The notes below the pieces were generated by a model, which was given only the letters and a program-made list of their open reading frames with translations, was not told where the DNA came from and did not search any database. Of a stretch of 64,000 nucleotides of DNA, positions 8,124 through 18,232 are shown in pieces; within the stretch, counting starts at the first letter, position 1, and the number at the start of each line of letters is the position of its first letter. Made by a program: the position numbers and the translations under genes. Source of the DNA: DATEZO01 sp035255485 (GTDB lineage: Bacteria; Pseudomonadota; Gammaproteobacteria; Burkholderiales; Burkholderiaceae_D); the NCBI GenBank assembly GCA_035255485.1, contig DATEZO010000094.1:5018-69017 (forward strand), read 5' to 3'.

Positions 8124-8747
8124 ATATTCCCTTGAAAATGGGCACTTATTGTACCGTGCGTCATTGCGTCTTGCGCGATTGACCGGATGCGCCGGCGGAC
8201 AGGCTGACAGTACCGCCCGAATGGAATGAGCGTTTCCTGAATACCGGAAAAAGAGACAGAATATTTTGATTCTGATTAATTTTTTGAATGAATCGTTTGG
8301 CGAATCAGCAAAAAAGCGGCAAAATCCACGGCATCAAATCATTTGCTGCTCGTGCATTCAATGAAAATGCATTCATAGGCAAGCTCACATAATGGGTTTT
8401 GCCGGTCAATCAATTACAGGAAGATTGTTCTTGCGCCAAGTTTCCGTGCGGGATTTTCATGTAAGATTCACGTAAGTCTCGCCAACCTTTGAAGAAACCA
8501 TGCATACCGGCATATCCATCGGAGCATGGTTCGCCAGGGTTTGGCCTGGCTTGCTGCCATCCTCGAACCCATCGAAAGAGCGTGCCGGGCTTGTCGGCTT
8601 GCCGCACGGTTTGCGGCGGGAGTTGGCGTAAATGGCAAATCGATGCAATTTCAAGGTGCGCTCTCCAATGGAAGATCGGAAATGTCGCCGTGACACTGTC
8701 ATGCGGCGTCAGGAATGTATTGTGTAAAGTGTAAAGAGGAGATGTAC
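8124..8747. other. 620-bp intergenic region before panD
   Basis: AT-rich stretches near 8240-8400. The open frames at 8410-8607 and 8457-8702 (minus) resemble no known protein. No riboswitch or RNA gene was recognised; only the panD ribosome binding site at the right end is clear. Confidence 0.5.
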
Positions 8748-9107
8748 ATGCAACGTGTAATGCTTCGCGCCAAGATTCACCGAGTGGCGGTCACCCAGTG
8801 CGACCTGAACTATGAAGGTTCATGCGGGATTGATGAAAACCTGCTGGAAGCGGCGGATATTCGCGAATTCGAAAAAATCGAGCTCTACAACGTCAACAAT
8901 GGCGAGCGTTTCTCAACCTATGCGATCAAGGGAAAACGCGGCAGCGGGGAAATTTCGCTCAATGGCGCGGCGGCACGTCGTGCACATCTTGGCGATCTTC
9001 TCATTATCTGCACCTATGCACCGATGAGCGATGCCGAGGTGGAAACCTACCAGCAGAAGATCGTGTTTGTGGATGAAAAGAATCAGATCACCGGACTGAA
9101 GAAATAA
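8748..9107 (+). CDS. panD: Aspartate 1-decarboxylase PanD
   Basis: 119 residues. It makes beta-alanine for pantothenate and coenzyme A. The self-cleavage site Gly24-Ser25 is in NYEGSCGID; Ser25 becomes the pyruvoyl cofactor. Tyr at YAPM and the NGAAAR loop of the active site are present. The ATG at 8748, preceded by AAAGAGGAG, is the true start; the frame extends 11 codons upstream without conservation. It appears to stand alone. Confidence 0.96.
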   Translation: MQRVMLRAKIHRVAVTQCDLNYEGSCGIDENLLEAADIREFEKIELYNVNNGERFSTYAIKGKRGSGEISLNGAAARRAHLGDLLIICTYAPMSDAEVETYQQKIVFVDEKNQITGLKK

Positions 9108-9197
9108 CCGGCAATGCAGTGACCGGCAACGGAGGCGGATGGCAGTGCCGCTCCCGATGGCCACCATGATAATACTAATATGACAAGGGAGGAGCGT

Positions 9198-10787
9198 ATG
9201 CCTCTAATGATTGGAGTGCCGCGGGAAGTCTTTCCGGGCGAAAAGCGCGTCGCGACCGTACCGGAGGTCGTCGAGAAATTGATCAAGCTGGGTTTCCCGG
9301 TTGCCGTTGAATCCGGCGCCGGCGACCTGGCAAATTTCGATGACGATTCCTACCGCGCTGTCGGCGCCCAAATCATTGAAGGTGCAGCCAAGCTGTGGGC
9401 AGCATCCGATATCGTTTTCAAGGTGCGCGAGCCGAGTGCGGACGAAGTCGAATTGATGCATGCAGGCCAGACGTTGATCAGCTTCATCTGGCCCGCTCAG
9501 CACCCGGAATTGATGCAACAACTGGCGGCCAAGAAAGCCACCGTGCTGGCCATCGACGCGCTGCCGCGCATGCTGTCCCGCGCCCAGAAGATGGACGCGT
9601 TAACGTCCCAGGCCGGCGTTGCCGGCTACCGCGCCGTCATCGAGGCTGCCAACGCCTTCGGCCGCTTTTTCAACGGCCAGATCACTGCTGCGGGCAAGGT
9701 GCCGCCGGCCAAGGTCTTTATCGCCGGCGCCGGCGTGGCCGGCCTGGCGGCAATCGGCACTGCAGCCGGTCTGGGCGCGATCGTGCGCGCCAACGACACC
9801 CGTGCCGAAGTGGCCGACCAGGTGGTGTCGCTGGGCGGTGAATTCGTCAAGGTCGATTATGAGGAAGAGGGCTCGGGCGGCGGCGGTTACGCCAAAGTGA
9901 TGAGCGAGGGCTTCCAGCAAGCGCAGCGCGAGATGTACGCCAAGCAGGCCAGGGAGGTGGACATCATCATCACCACCGCACTGATCCCGGGCAAGCCGGC
10001 GCCGAAGCTGATCACCGCCGAGATGGTCAGGAGCATGAAGCCGGGCAGCGTGATCGTCGACATGGCGGCCGAGCGCGGCGGCAACTGCGAACTGACCGAG
10101 CCCGGCCAGGCAGTCGTGAAGCACGGCGTGACCATCGTCGGCTACACCGACCTGAACTCGCGTCTGGCCAAGCAGTCGTCGACGCTGTACGGCACCAACC
10201 TGTTCCGCCTCACCGAAGAGCTGTGCAAGACCAAGGATGGCAACATCGACGTCAATATGGAAGACGACGCCATCCGCGGCCTGACGGTCATCAAGGACGG
10301 CGAGATCACTTGGCCGGCGCCGGCACCCAAGCTGCCGCCGGCCGCTGCCAAGCCAGCCGCCAAACCGGTCGCGCCACCGGCGGCGAAAGGGCACGGCCAT
10401 GGCGCGACGGGCGCGCCGGCTTCCGGCAACCGCATCGCGATTCTGTTCGGCGTGGTGGCGATACTGTTCTGGTTCATCGGCGCTCACGCCCCGGCAGCAT
10501 TCCTCGGCCATCTGACGGTGTTTGTGCTGGCCTGTTTCGTGGGATACATGGTGGTCTGGAATGTTACGCCGGCCCTGCATACGCCGCTGATGAGCGTGAC
10601 CAACGCGATTTCCAGCATCATCGCGATCGGTGCGCTGGTGCAGGTCGCACCGCCGATTGCGGAGGCGATCGAGCGGCCGACGGACTGGATCCGCTGGCTG
10701 GCGGTGATCGGCATCGTGCTCACCTCGATCAACATGTTCGGCGGTTTCGCCGTGACGCGCCGCATGCTGGCGATGTTCCGCAAATAA
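9198..10787 (+). CDS. pntA: NAD(P) transhydrogenase subunit alpha
   Basis: 529 residues. The proton-translocating transhydrogenase in the inner membrane couples NADH oxidation to NADPH formation. The N-terminal domain I (about 1-380) has the NAD-binding Rossmann loop [19 protein letters not shown] near residue 175. An Ala/Pro/His-rich linker follows, then four membrane helices (about 410-525). Both halves are in one protein, as in E. coli PntA, rather than split into PntAA and PntAB. The start is set by AGGGAGGAG before ATG 9198. pntB follows 10 bases later. Confidence 0.96.
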   Translation: MPLMIGVPREVFPGEKRVATVPEVVEKLIKLGFPVAVESGAGDLANFDDDSYRAVGAQIIEGAAKLWAASDIVFKVREPSADEVELMHAGQTLISFIWPAQHPELMQQLAAKKATVLAIDALPRMLSRAQKMDALTSQAGVAGYRAVIEAANAFGRFFNGQITAAGKVPPAKVFIAGAGVAGLAAIGTAAGLGAIVRANDTRAEVADQVVSLGGEFVKVDYEEEGSGGGGYAKVMSEGFQQAQREMYAKQAREVDIIITTALIPGKPAPKLITAEMVRSMKPGSVIVDMAAERGGNCELTEPGQAVVKHGVTIVGYTDLNSRLAKQSSTLYGTNLFRLTEELCKTKDGNIDVNMEDDAIRGLTVIKDGEITWPAPAPKLPPAAAKPAAKPVAPPAAKGHGHGATGAPASGNRIAILFGVVAILFWFIGAHAPAAFLGHLTVFVLACFVGYMVVWNVTPALHTPLMSVTNAISSIIAIGALVQVAPPIAEAIERPTDWIRWLAVIGIVLTSINMFGGFAVTRRMLAMFRK

Positions 10788-10797
10788 GGGGCGACAA

Positions 10798-12222
10798 ATG
10801 TCTGAAAGTCTTACAACGGTCGCTTACCTTGGCGCGACGATTCTCTTCATCCTGAGCCTGGGCGGCCTGTCCAATCCGGAAACTTCGCGGCGCGGCAATC
10901 TCTACGGCATGATCGGCATGGCCATCGCCGTGCTGGCAACCGTATTCGGCGCCCACGTGACTGCGGCCGGCCTTGGCTGGATCATGGCGGCCATGGTGGT
11001 GGGCGCCGGCATCGGCCTGTATGCCGCCCGTACCGTGCAGATGACGCAGATGCCGGAACTGGTCGCGCTGATGCACAGCCTGGTCGGCCTGGCGGCGACG
11101 CTGGTCGGCTATGCCAACTACATCGATCCGGCGGCATCGGCCAGTCTGGGCGGCGCGGAAAAATCGATTCACGAAATGGAGATCTATATCGGCATCCTGA
11201 TCGGCGCCGTGACATTTTCCGGTTCACTGATCGCGTTCGGCAAGCTGTCGGGCCGGATCGGCGGCAAACCCTTGCTGTTGCCGGCGCGTCACTGGCTCAA
11301 CCTGACCGGTCTGCTGATCGTGATCTGGTTCGGTGCGCAGTTCCTGCATGCGGAAACACCGTCTGCCGGTATGACGCCATTGATCGTGATGACCGTGATC
11401 GCGCTGCTGTTCGGCATTCACATGGTGATGGCGATCGGCGGCGCCGATATGCCGGTGGTGGTGTCGATGCTGAACAGCTATTCGGGCTGGGCGGCAGCGG
11501 CTACCGGCTTCATGCTGTCGAACGACCTGCTGATCGTGACCGGCGCGCTGGTGGGTTCAAGCGGTGCGATCCTGTCCTACATCATGTGTCGCGCGATGAA
11601 CCGCAATTTCATCAGCGTGATCGCCGGCGGTTTCGGCACCGGCGGCGGCAAGCCGGCCGCATCGGCCGGCGCAGGCGCGGAACCGGCAGGCGAAGTCGTA
11701 TCGGTGACGGCTGCCGAGACCGCCGAATTGCTGCGCGAAGCCAAGAGCGTGATCATCGTGCCGGGCTACGGCATGGCGGTGGCGCAGGCGCAGCATACGG
11801 TCTATGAAATCACCAGGCACCTGCGCGAAAAGGGCGTGAATGTGCGCTTCGGCATCCACCCGGTGGCGGGCCGCATGCCGGGGCACATGAACGTGCTGCT
11901 GGCCGAGGCCAAGGTGCCTTACGATATCGTGATGGAAATGGACGAGTTGAACGAGGACTTCCCGAACACCGATGTTGCCATGGTGATCGGCGCCAACGAC
12001 ATCGTCAATCCGGCGGCCCAGGAAGATCCGAACAGCCCGATCGCCGGCATGCCGGTGCTGGAAGTATGGAAGGCCAAGACCTCGATCGTCATGAAGCGCA
12101 GCATGGCTTCGGGTTATGCGGGGGTTGACAATCCGCTGTTCTACAAGGACAACAACCGGATGCTGTTCGGCGATGCCAAGAAAATGCTGGATGAGGTACT
12201 GGTGGTGTTGAAAACCGACTGA
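10798..12222 (+). CDS. pntB: NAD(P) transhydrogenase subunit beta
   Basis: 474 residues. The N-terminal part has about eight membrane helices (residues 1-265). The C-terminal domain III (about 290-474) binds NADP(H), with the loop [13 protein letters not shown] and the later [11 protein letters not shown] and [18 protein letters not shown] motifs. It partners PntA, whose gene is 10 bases upstream. A clear rho-independent terminator follows the stop. Confidence 0.97.
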   Translation: MSESLTTVAYLGATILFILSLGGLSNPETSRRGNLYGMIGMAIAVLATVFGAHVTAAGLGWIMAAMVVGAGIGLYAARTVQMTQMPELVALMHSLVGLAATLVGYANYIDPAASASLGGAEKSIHEMEIYIGILIGAVTFSGSLIAFGKLSGRIGGKPLLLPARHWLNLTGLLIVIWFGAQFLHAETPSAGMTPLIVMTVIALLFGIHMVMAIGGADMPVVVSMLNSYSGWAAAATGFMLSNDLLIVTGALVGSSGAILSYIMCRAMNRNFISVIAGGFGTGGGKPAASAGAGAEPAGEVVSVTAAETAELLREAKSVIIVPGYGMAVAQAQHTVYEITRHLREKGVNVRFGIHPVAGRMPGHMNVLLAEAKVPYDIVMEMDELNEDFPNTDVAMVIGANDIVNPAAQEDPNSPIAGMPVLEVWKAKTSIVMKRSMASGYAGVDNPLFYKDNNRMLFGDAKKMLDEVLVVLKTD

Positions 12223-12246
12223 ACGCCAGTTTGATCCGACGCATGT

Positions 12247-12274
12247 AAAAAAGCCGCGCTCGCGCGGCTTTTTT
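12247..12274 (+). terminator. Rho-independent terminator of pntAB
   Basis: AAAAAAGCCGCG and CGCGGCTTTTTT form a perfect 12-base inverted repeat around a four-base loop, ending in a T run, about 25 bp after the pntB stop. Confidence 0.95.
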
Positions 12275-12351
12275 GACAGTTCAGTCCAGGCTGAAACATT
12301 CCATCCAGCGCGGCAGCCATAATCGGTTTTTTCAAGCAAGAGAGAAAACCG

Positions 12352-13386
12352 ATGATGGAACGCCGCGGATTTTTGCAGGCTGGAATGGTGCTGGCGATAG
12401 CGCCGATAGTCGAATTGGACGCGCGCGCCTCCGCCGCGCCGGCAGGTTTCGATATGAAACGCATTGCCGGTCCGCTGCCGGGGAAGCGGATCAACGTGAT
12501 CCGCGCCATCCGCCGCAGCCGGCCCACGCAACCATCGCCCGTACTCTACGTTCACGGCGGCACTTTCGCGGCAGGCTTGGCCGTCGGCTGGCGCTTCGAC
12601 GGACGTAGCTGGATGGATGATTTGGCCGATGCCGGCTTCGATGTGTGGGGTTTCGACTTCCTCGGCTTCGGCGGCTCGGACCGCTACGATGAGATGGCGC
12701 AGCCCGCTGCTGCCAGCAAAGCGTTAGGCCGCACACCGCTGGCCTGCCGGCAGATCGATACCGTGGCGCGGCACATCCTGGCCGTCACCGGCGCGCGCCG
12801 CGTGCATTTGGTGGCGCACTCATGGGGCACGCAGCCGGCTGCCAAGTTTGCGGGCGACGCCCCCGGACTGGTCGATCGGCTGGTGCTGTTTGGCGCCATC
12901 CTGGAGCGGCAGCCCGGTATCGCCGTAGTGGCCGATCCCGATACACTGCCCGGCTACACCACCATTACGGTGGATGCGCAATGGAAGCGCTTCACCGAAG
13001 ATGTGCCGAAGGATCATCCACCGGTGCTGCTGGAGCGCCATTTCAAACCGTGGAGTGCGGCATACCTCGACACCGATCCCGCCAGCCGCAACCGTACGCC
13101 GCCCGCGGTGCAAACGCCGCTTGGGCCGGTAGCGGATTTCGCCGCTGCCTGGCGCGGCCATTTGTCGTACGATCCAGGCGCGGTGAAAGCACCGACTATG
13201 CTGGTGCGCGGCGAATGGGACAGCCTGTGCGACGATCGGGATGCCGCATGGTTCATGCACCGCTTCACGAATGCAGCCGGAAAGCGGGATGTCAAAATTC
13301 CTGCCGGTACCCATTTGGCGCACCTTGAGGAATCGCGCATCGATTTGTGGAGGACGACGCGCGAATTCCTCATCGATGCGCTGTGA
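12352..13386 (+). CDS. Alpha/beta hydrolase, Tat-like signal
   Basis: 344 residues. The N-terminus MMERRGFLQAGMVLAI holds an RRGFL twin-arginine-like motif and a hydrophobic stretch, suggesting export. The hydrolase fold shows the oxyanion strand VLYVHGG, the nucleophile elbow VAHSWGTQPA, an acidic residue near VRGEWDSL and a catalytic His in PAGTHLAHLEE. The substrate is unknown. It is the first gene of a same-strand group with an ABM protein, two regulators and an SRPBCC protein. Met2 is an equally good start. Confidence 0.8.
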   Translation: MMERRGFLQAGMVLAIAPIVELDARASAAPAGFDMKRIAGPLPGKRINVIRAIRRSRPTQPSPVLYVHGGTFAAGLAVGWRFDGRSWMDDLADAGFDVWGFDFLGFGGSDRYDEMAQPAAASKALGRTPLACRQIDTVARHILAVTGARRVHLVAHSWGTQPAAKFAGDAPGLVDRLVLFGAILERQPGIAVVADPDTLPGYTTITVDAQWKRFTEDVPKDHPPVLLERHFKPWSAAYLDTDPASRNRTPPAVQTPLGPVADFAAAWRGHLSYDPGAVKAPTMLVRGEWDSLCDDRDAAWFMHRFTNAAGKRDVKIPAGTHLAHLEESRIDLWRTTREFLIDAL

Positions 13387-13409
13387 GCAACCCGTAACTT
13401 TAAACGTCT

Positions 13410-14069
13410 ATGTACAACGTCATATTCCAGGTACAGTCGAGCCTGTCCGGCCATCAAACCTACCTCGACACGGCAAAAATACTACGCCCGCAGCTCGATG
13501 CCATCCACGGCTTTATCTCCGTTGAGCGCTTTCGAAGCCTGGAACGCGAACCGTGGATCCTGTCGCTGTCGAAATGGGCCGACGAAGCGTCGCTCGTCAA
13601 ATGGCGCACGATGCCGGCGCATTGCGACGCCCAGAAGCTCGGCCGCAACGGCGTGTTCGACGACTACCGCCTGCGCGTGGCGCAGGTCGTACTGCACGCG
13701 CGACCCGGCCAAGCGGAGTGGATACCCGAGCGCCGCACGCCGTACCGTATCGCCCAGGGTCCGGCACGCTTCGCGTCGGTGCTGGAGATTGGTGGCGCCG
13801 ACCGTTCGGTATTACAATCGGATCGCCACGCTGTCGATAGCGAATGGTACGAAAGCCTGGCCACTCCGGGAAAATTCGTCTGGGTCATCGGCTGGCAGGA
13901 CGAAACGGCGGCGCGGCGCTGGCATGTGGCGACCCGCGCCATGCTTGATACGATGCCGGACGCCGCATTTGAATTGAGCTTGGTTGAAGTGGAGCGCGAT
14001 TACGGCCTGTATCCGAGGGACGAGGCGCCACAATTCTTTCCGCCGTCGGCCCGGCGGGAAATTCTCTAA
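13410..14069 (+). CDS. ABM-fold (antibiotic biosynthesis monooxygenase-like) protein
   Basis: 219 residues in two related halves. The first (1-100) has FISVERFRSLEREPWILSLSKW, typical of the dimeric ferredoxin-like ABM fold; the second (about 115-205) repeats the pattern with FASVLEIGG and KFVWVIGWQDETAARRW. Such domains act as small oxygenases or stress-responsive proteins; the reaction here is unknown. It lies 23 bases after the hydrolase gene, and an HTH regulator follows closely, so the three are probably co-transcribed. Confidence 0.7.
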   Translation: MYNVIFQVQSSLSGHQTYLDTAKILRPQLDAIHGFISVERFRSLEREPWILSLSKWADEASLVKWRTMPAHCDAQKLGRNGVFDDYRLRVAQVVLHARPGQAEWIPERRTPYRIAQGPARFASVLEIGGADRSVLQSDRHAVDSEWYESLATPGKFVWVIGWQDETAARRWHVATRAMLDTMPDAAFELSLVEVERDYGLYPRDEAPQFFPPSARREIL

Positions 14070-14080
14070 AGGAGCTGTTG

Positions 14081-14788
14081 GTGGGCGATACCTTTCCCGA
14101 ATCGCTGTATGTAATCGGTCCCTTGATCGGCGAACCGTCGCGTCTGCGGATGCTGTGGGCGCTCCTGGATGGACGCTCGTATACGGCGGGGGAACTGGCC
14201 GCCGCCGCGGCCATTTCGCCGGCATCGGCCAGCATGCACCTTGTCAAGCTGGCCGATGCAGGTCTGTTGCAGGTGGTTGCGCAAGGCCGGCACCGCTACT
14301 ACCAGTTTTGTAATGAAAGGGTGGCGCACGCGGTGGAGGCTTTGGGGGCGGTTGAATACCGCTCGCGCTCCGCCGTCGCTCATGGCGTACCGCGGCGGCT
14401 TCCCGCTGGAGCGGTCAGGCATGCGCGCGCCTGCTATGGACACCTGGCCGGCGAAATGGGTGTGGCAGTCTGGGAAACGATGATGGAAAAAGCATGGATT
14501 GTGTCCGGTAGCGCCGGTTTCGCGCTCACGGAGGCGGGTACGTCGGCGCTGTGCCGGTTGGGGGTTGATGCGGCGGCACTGGCCGCGCCCGGCTGGCAGG
14601 TCAAGCCGTGCATGGACTGGACCGAGCGCACCTTCCATCTCGGCGGGGCACTGGGACGGCGCTTGCTGGATACCTGGATCGAGCGCGGCGACTTGCGGCG
14701 CAACGCGCGTTCGCGGGCGCTGGAGAAAAGCCCTGGGACAACCGTTGCAACCCTGCTTGCACGTGAATCTGCGAAGCAGGCATGGTGA
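14081..14788 (+). CDS. ArsR-type winged-helix regulator with C-terminal extension
   Basis: 235 residues. A winged helix (about 15-75) carries EPSRLRMLWALLDG, TAGELAAAAAISPASASMHL and LVKLADAGLLQVVAQGRHRY. The long C-terminal part (about 90-235) is unlike short metal-sensing ArsR proteins and may bind a ligand. The start is GTG 14081, preceded by AAAGGAG with a good gap; TTG 14078 is the next choice. It follows the ABM gene by 11 bases. Confidence 0.75.
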   Translation: MGDTFPESLYVIGPLIGEPSRLRMLWALLDGRSYTAGELAAAAAISPASASMHLVKLADAGLLQVVAQGRHRYYQFCNERVAHAVEALGAVEYRSRSAVAHGVPRRLPAGAVRHARACYGHLAGEMGVAVWETMMEKAWIVSGSAGFALTEAGTSALCRLGVDAAALAAPGWQVKPCMDWTERTFHLGGALGRRLLDTWIERGDLRRNARSRALEKSPGTTVATLLARESAKQAW

Positions 14789-14792
14789 GCGA

Positions 14793-15611
14793 ATGATGCG
14801 TGTCTTCGACCTTGCTCCTCATCCGTTGCTGCGCCCTTGCATCGATCGCTTCTGGGGCTGGGAATGCGGGCCGGCCGAGCAGGTGGCCTTGCCCGTTCTT
14901 CTGCCCGGCACCGGCGCCGAGATGTTCTTTCACCACGGCGCTCCGTTTCAACCCGCCGTGGAGACCGTCAATCCGGCCGTCCTGCAGCAAAGTCATCTCT
15001 TGTGCGTGCGCCGCCGGCCACTGCCGCTGGCCGCGCAGCGCGGGATCGGCTTTGTCGCCATCCGCTTCCGGGCAGGCAGGCTGGGCCGCCTGATGGCGAT
15101 ACCGGCGCGTGAGTGCCTCGATCTGCAATTGCCTGCCGAGGAACTGTGGGGGAATGCCGGACGCGAGCTGGCCGAGCGGGTGGCTGCCGCCCGCGATTTC
15201 CCCGGCCGCGTGGCACTGCTCGAAGATTTTTTGCTGCGGCGGCTGGAAAACGGTTGCCAGGACGCCCTGGTCGAGGCGGCGGTGGATCGCATTTACCGCA
15301 ACCCGCAGGATGCGAATATCGCCTTGCTAGCCGACAGCCTGGGGATCGGGCGGCGCCAGTTGGAGCGCCGCTTCCTGCAACAGGAAGGGATTTCACCCGC
15401 CGAGTTCCGCCGCGTGACGCGTTTTCAGAAAGGGGTGCGGCGCCTGATGCTGGAGCCCTCGTTGCCAGTGCTGGATGCGGCGCTTGACCACGGTTATTAC
15501 GATCAGGCCCATTTTTGCCGCGACTTCAAGTCCTTCTGCGGCAGATCGCCCGCGTGCCATCTGGCGACCGCTCGGCGCATGACGCATTTTTACAATACAC
15601 CGCGCGCCTGA
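14793..15611 (+). CDS. AraC-family transcriptional regulator
   Basis: 272 residues starting MMRVFDLAPHPLLRPCIDRFWG, an N-terminal DUF6597-like domain. A C-terminal AraC DNA-binding domain (about 165-260) has two helix-turn-helices: ANIALLADSLGIGRRQLERR and LDAALDHGYYDQAHFCRDFK. The frame continues upstream over the previous gene, but conservation begins at this ATG, four bases after that gene's stop. The target is probably this operon or the neighbouring SRPBCC gene. Confidence 0.85.
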   Translation: MMRVFDLAPHPLLRPCIDRFWGWECGPAEQVALPVLLPGTGAEMFFHHGAPFQPAVETVNPAVLQQSHLLCVRRRPLPLAAQRGIGFVAIRFRAGRLGRLMAIPARECLDLQLPAEELWGNAGRELAERVAAARDFPGRVALLEDFLLRRLENGCQDALVEAAVDRIYRNPQDANIALLADSLGIGRRQLERRFLQQEGISPAEFRRVTRFQKGVRRLMLEPSLPVLDAALDHGYYDQAHFCRDFKSFCGRSPACHLATARRMTHFYNTPRA

Positions 15612-15658
15612 CGCGCGATCATCGGGCTTTTCACTCAACAATGAAAAGGCGCTACCCG

Positions 15659-16255
15659 ATGTCACTTCGATCCTCCCAACCGTGCGGCCAGCCCGTCGCC
15701 ACCCCCAATACCGATGCCGTCTGCGGCACGGGCTGGCCGCGCCTGCTTGCCGGCATCGCCGCAACCGCGCTGATGGTGTCATCCGCCATTGCATCTCCAC
15801 AGTCGACGCTTTCCTTGTCACGGTCCATCGATGTGGCGGCGCCAGCCGAAAAAGTCTGGGCCACGATCGGCAACTTTGGCGACCTGAGCTACTTTTCCGC
15901 TGCGGTCGAGCGCACGGAAATCGTCAAAGGAGAAAATAACCGGATTGGTGCGCAGCGCCGCATCGTCATGAAAGACGGCGGCATTATCCTGGAAACCCTG
16001 ACCGCGCGCGGGGAAAATCCCTACAGCCTGTCTTACCGGATGGATGAGGGAAAGCTGCCGGTATCGGACTACCGCTCGACCATCTCGGTGGTGTCGTCCG
16101 GCAAGGGTAGCAAGGTCACGTGGCACGGGGAATTCCTGCGCAAGGTTGCAATCGGCACACCTGACAGTCCGAATAGCGGCAAAGACGCGGTCGATGTCAT
16201 GGCAGGCATCTATGAGGGTGGCCTGGCGGCGATCAAGCAAGCCGTGGAGCGGTAA
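15659..16255 (+). CDS. Exported SRPBCC (polyketide cyclase/START-like) protein
   Basis: 198 residues from ATG 15659 (AAAAGG upstream). A hydrophobic export segment (RLLAGIAATALMVSSAIAS) precedes a START/SRPBCC domain beginning LSRSIDVAAPAEKVWATIGN and ending VMAGIYEGGLAAIKQAVE. These helix-grip folds bind hydrophobic ligands. The ATG at 15641 is an alternative start. It is the last gene of the accessory group and has no known substrate. Confidence 0.75.
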   Translation: MSLRSSQPCGQPVATPNTDAVCGTGWPRLLAGIAATALMVSSAIASPQSTLSLSRSIDVAAPAEKVWATIGNFGDLSYFSAAVERTEIVKGENNRIGAQRRIVMKDGGIILETLTARGENPYSLSYRMDEGKLPVSDYRSTISVVSSGKGSKVTWHGEFLRKVAIGTPDSPNSGKDAVDVMAGIYEGGLAAIKQAVER

Positions 16256-16360
16256 ACGGTCGGCGAGTATCGGCGGGCGAATGCGCGATTTGAAATATGG
16301 CGTGACGACGATTCGCCCGAGATACCTGCCGCTAACCGTGCTGACGCCGAGTAAAAACAA

Positions 16361-16993
16361 TCACTTTCCCGAAGCAACCGCCAGCAACTCGCCAAACTCA
16401 GCGCAGAGCATCTTGCTTGCGTACCGCGAAAGCGCTTCCGGCTTGGTATATCCCCACGGCACGCCGACGAAATCCAATCCCAGTGCGTGTGCCGCTTCGG
16501 CATCGCGAATCTCGTCGCCGACGCATAGCACCTCGTTCGGCGCCACGCCGCAGCGCTGCAGCGCATGTCTGAATTTCGCCTGCTTGCCGAAGATCGAGGC
16601 GCCGCAGCCGTAGTGGCGAACCAAGGGCGCATTCTCGCTTCCGAGCACACGGACGACGTTGTCTCTGGAATTGGACGTCACCACCGCGATATCGACGCCA
16701 TGCGCCGTCAGCGCACGGAGCACGGCATCGACGCCGTCGAATAGACGTACCGCGTCGATCCGCTTTGCCATGGATTGCCGCATGTAGGCGGTGACTACCG
16801 GCACCTTCCACAGCGGCAGCGCCAGGTGGGTCATCAACTGCCTGCCGCTGAAGCCGCGTACGTCGTCGAGCCGCGCCGGATCGATCGGGTGGAAGCCGTA
16901 CCTGGCTGCCGCCTCGTTGATCGCCCCCAGGAACCAGGAAAACGAGTCCGCCAGCGTTCCGTCAAAATCGAAAATCACCAGCTTGTACCGCAT
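16361..16993 (-). CDS. HAD-family phosphatase
   Basis: 210 residues. Motif I is FDFDGTLADS (nucleophile Asp), motif II is VVTSNSRD, the motif III Lys is in GKQAKFRHA, and motif IV is CVGDEIRDAEAA. The cap domain resembles phosphoglycolate phosphatases. The start is the ATG after GGAG at 16993; the longer upstream frame is antisense to the GyrI-like gene's frame and not protein-like. The substrate is unknown. Confidence 0.85.
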   Translation of the reverse strand: MRYKLVIFDFDGTLADSFSWFLGAINEAAARYGFHPIDPARLDDVRGFSGRQLMTHLALPLWKVPVVTAYMRQSMAKRIDAVRLFDGVDAVLRALTAHGVDIAVVTSNSRDNVVRVLGSENAPLVRHYGCGASIFGKQAKFRHALQRCGVAPNEVLCVGDEIRDAEAAHALGLDFVGVPWGYTKPEALSRYASKMLCAEFGELLAVASGK

Positions 16994-17075
16994 GGCCGTC
17001 TCCTTTTTTGCTGTAGCAGGCGATGGCGCGATCCCGTTCGGCGGGCAGCGTGCGCCCCGCCGTCGACGCATCCGG

Positions 17076-17546
17076 CTAGCGCGGGCACACAGGGATGCAC
17101 AGTTCGCAGTAGAACTCCCCGGTCTTCGCATCGACGGAGAAATCTTCCGGATAATATTCAAACCAGGGGCGGGCATCGTGCTGCCAGTCGCTGGCTGGCA
17201 GCCATTCGCGGCACAACTGCATCCAGGCGTCGCCGATCGCGGCGGCAGCGCCTTTGAATTGCGCGACCGCATAGCGCCCGCCCGGCAGAACGGCGCGCAT
17301 GGACGGCGCCTGCACATCAAGGTCGTCGGGTATCTCGACGCCCGCATCGTACCGGCATTGGTCCGGCGGCGTCGCGCTCGGGTCATCGTGACCGATGCCG
17401 TAGCACGGTCGGCCCGTCAGTCCATTTGCGGCCAGCCACGGGGAAAACGTCCCGCGCCAGAATGTGCCGATCGCCGGGCCATAAGGGCCGATATGACGTT
17501 GATAGGCGATGGTCACTCTCGGCAAATCGATGATGCGTACTTCCAC
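17076..17546 (-). CDS. GyrI-like small-molecule binding protein
   Basis: 156 residues with the GyrI/SbmC fold pattern: start MEVRIIDLPRVTIAYQRHIGPYG, middle CRYDAGVEIPDD, LPGGRYAVAQFKG, and the end WFEYYPEDF...YCELCIPV. It is a stand-alone effector domain lacking the AraC DNA-binding part. Relatives bind or hydrolyse small toxic compounds. The HAD gene follows in the same direction after about 80 bases. Confidence 0.85.
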   Translation of the reverse strand: MEVRIIDLPRVTIAYQRHIGPYGPAIGTFWRGTFSPWLAANGLTGRPCYGIGHDDPSATPPDQCRYDAGVEIPDDLDVQAPSMRAVLPGGRYAVAQFKGAAAAIGDAWMQLCREWLPASDWQHDARPWFEYYPEDFSVDAKTGEFYCELCIPVCPR

Positions 17547-17616
17547 GTTACTTCCTCCATGTCGTTGTTAAACGCCGCCACGGTGGTCACGCCACCGGCA
17601 AGCGCCCAGATCGGAT

Positions 17617-18177
17617 TCAGAAATGATAGTGCAGATTGACGCTCAGCATCGAGGCCTCGGTCTTCTTCGAGACCATGCCATAGCGGTCCAGGTCGAGGCT
17701 TCCCACCAGGTTGGGCGTCAACGCATATTCGGCGCCGATGCTGCCCAGCGTCAGGTTCTTCTTGTTGCCCTTCAATTCGTCGAGCGCCGCGTTCGATCGG
17801 GAAGCGGTCGTGCGGCCGTAGGCGAGTGCCAGCTTGGCCGTCAGCGCAAAGCGATCATTCAGCGGCAGGCGTCCGGTACCGGCAACATAGAAGGCTTCCG
17901 CGCGGCCCTTGAACGTTCCGGCGGCGTAGGTGTTCTCGATCCTGCCGAGATTGGCGTAACCGACCTCGGCGCCCCAGTGCGGGGTGATGCGATAGCCGGC
18001 GTAGATCTTTTGCGCGGCAGCCCGCTTGTCGGTGTGATTGGCCGAGGTCGCCAGCGCGTCATAATCGCGGAAGCTGCCGCCGAGGCCGACACCGACATAC
18101 GGCCCGACCGAGGCATCCGCGCAGGCGGCATTGGCGAGCATCAGTAGAATGACGGCCGGAATGGATTTGTTCAACAT
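17617..18177 (-). CDS. Small outer-membrane beta-barrel (OmpA-like TM domain)
   Basis: 186 residues. A signal peptide MLNKSIPAVILLMLANAACA is followed by alternating strands typical of an eight-stranded barrel: VGPYVGVGLGGSF, QKIYAGYRITPHWGAEVGYANLG, YALTPNLVGSLDLDRYG and the C-terminal VNLHYHF ending in Phe. There is no OmpA peptidoglycan domain. GGAGAAACGCACC before ATG 18177 sets the start. It is divergent from a response regulator gene, with that regulator's probable binding sites between them. Confidence 0.85.
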   Translation of the reverse strand: MLNKSIPAVILLMLANAACADASVGPYVGVGLGGSFRDYDALATSANHTDKRAAAQKIYAGYRITPHWGAEVGYANLGRIENTYAAGTFKGRAEAFYVAGTGRLPLNDRFALTAKLALAYGRTTASRSNAALDELKGNKKNLTLGSIGAEYALTPNLVGSLDLDRYGMVSKKTEASMLSVNLHYHF

Positions 18178-18232
18178 GGTGCGTTTCTCCATAAACAGTC
18201 AAAAGCGACTGCGGGAATTGTCGGCGGCGCAT

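Noticed and set aside
8457..8702. 81-codon frame before panD
   Set aside because: No recognisable domain, no ribosome binding site, and overlapped by another equally long frame.
9600..10580. 326-codon frame antisense to pntA
   Set aside because: pntA is well conserved; the antisense translation has no recognisable domain.
11557..12555. 332-codon minus-strand frame across the pntB end and terminator
   Set aside because: It crosses a clear terminator and is antisense to pntB.
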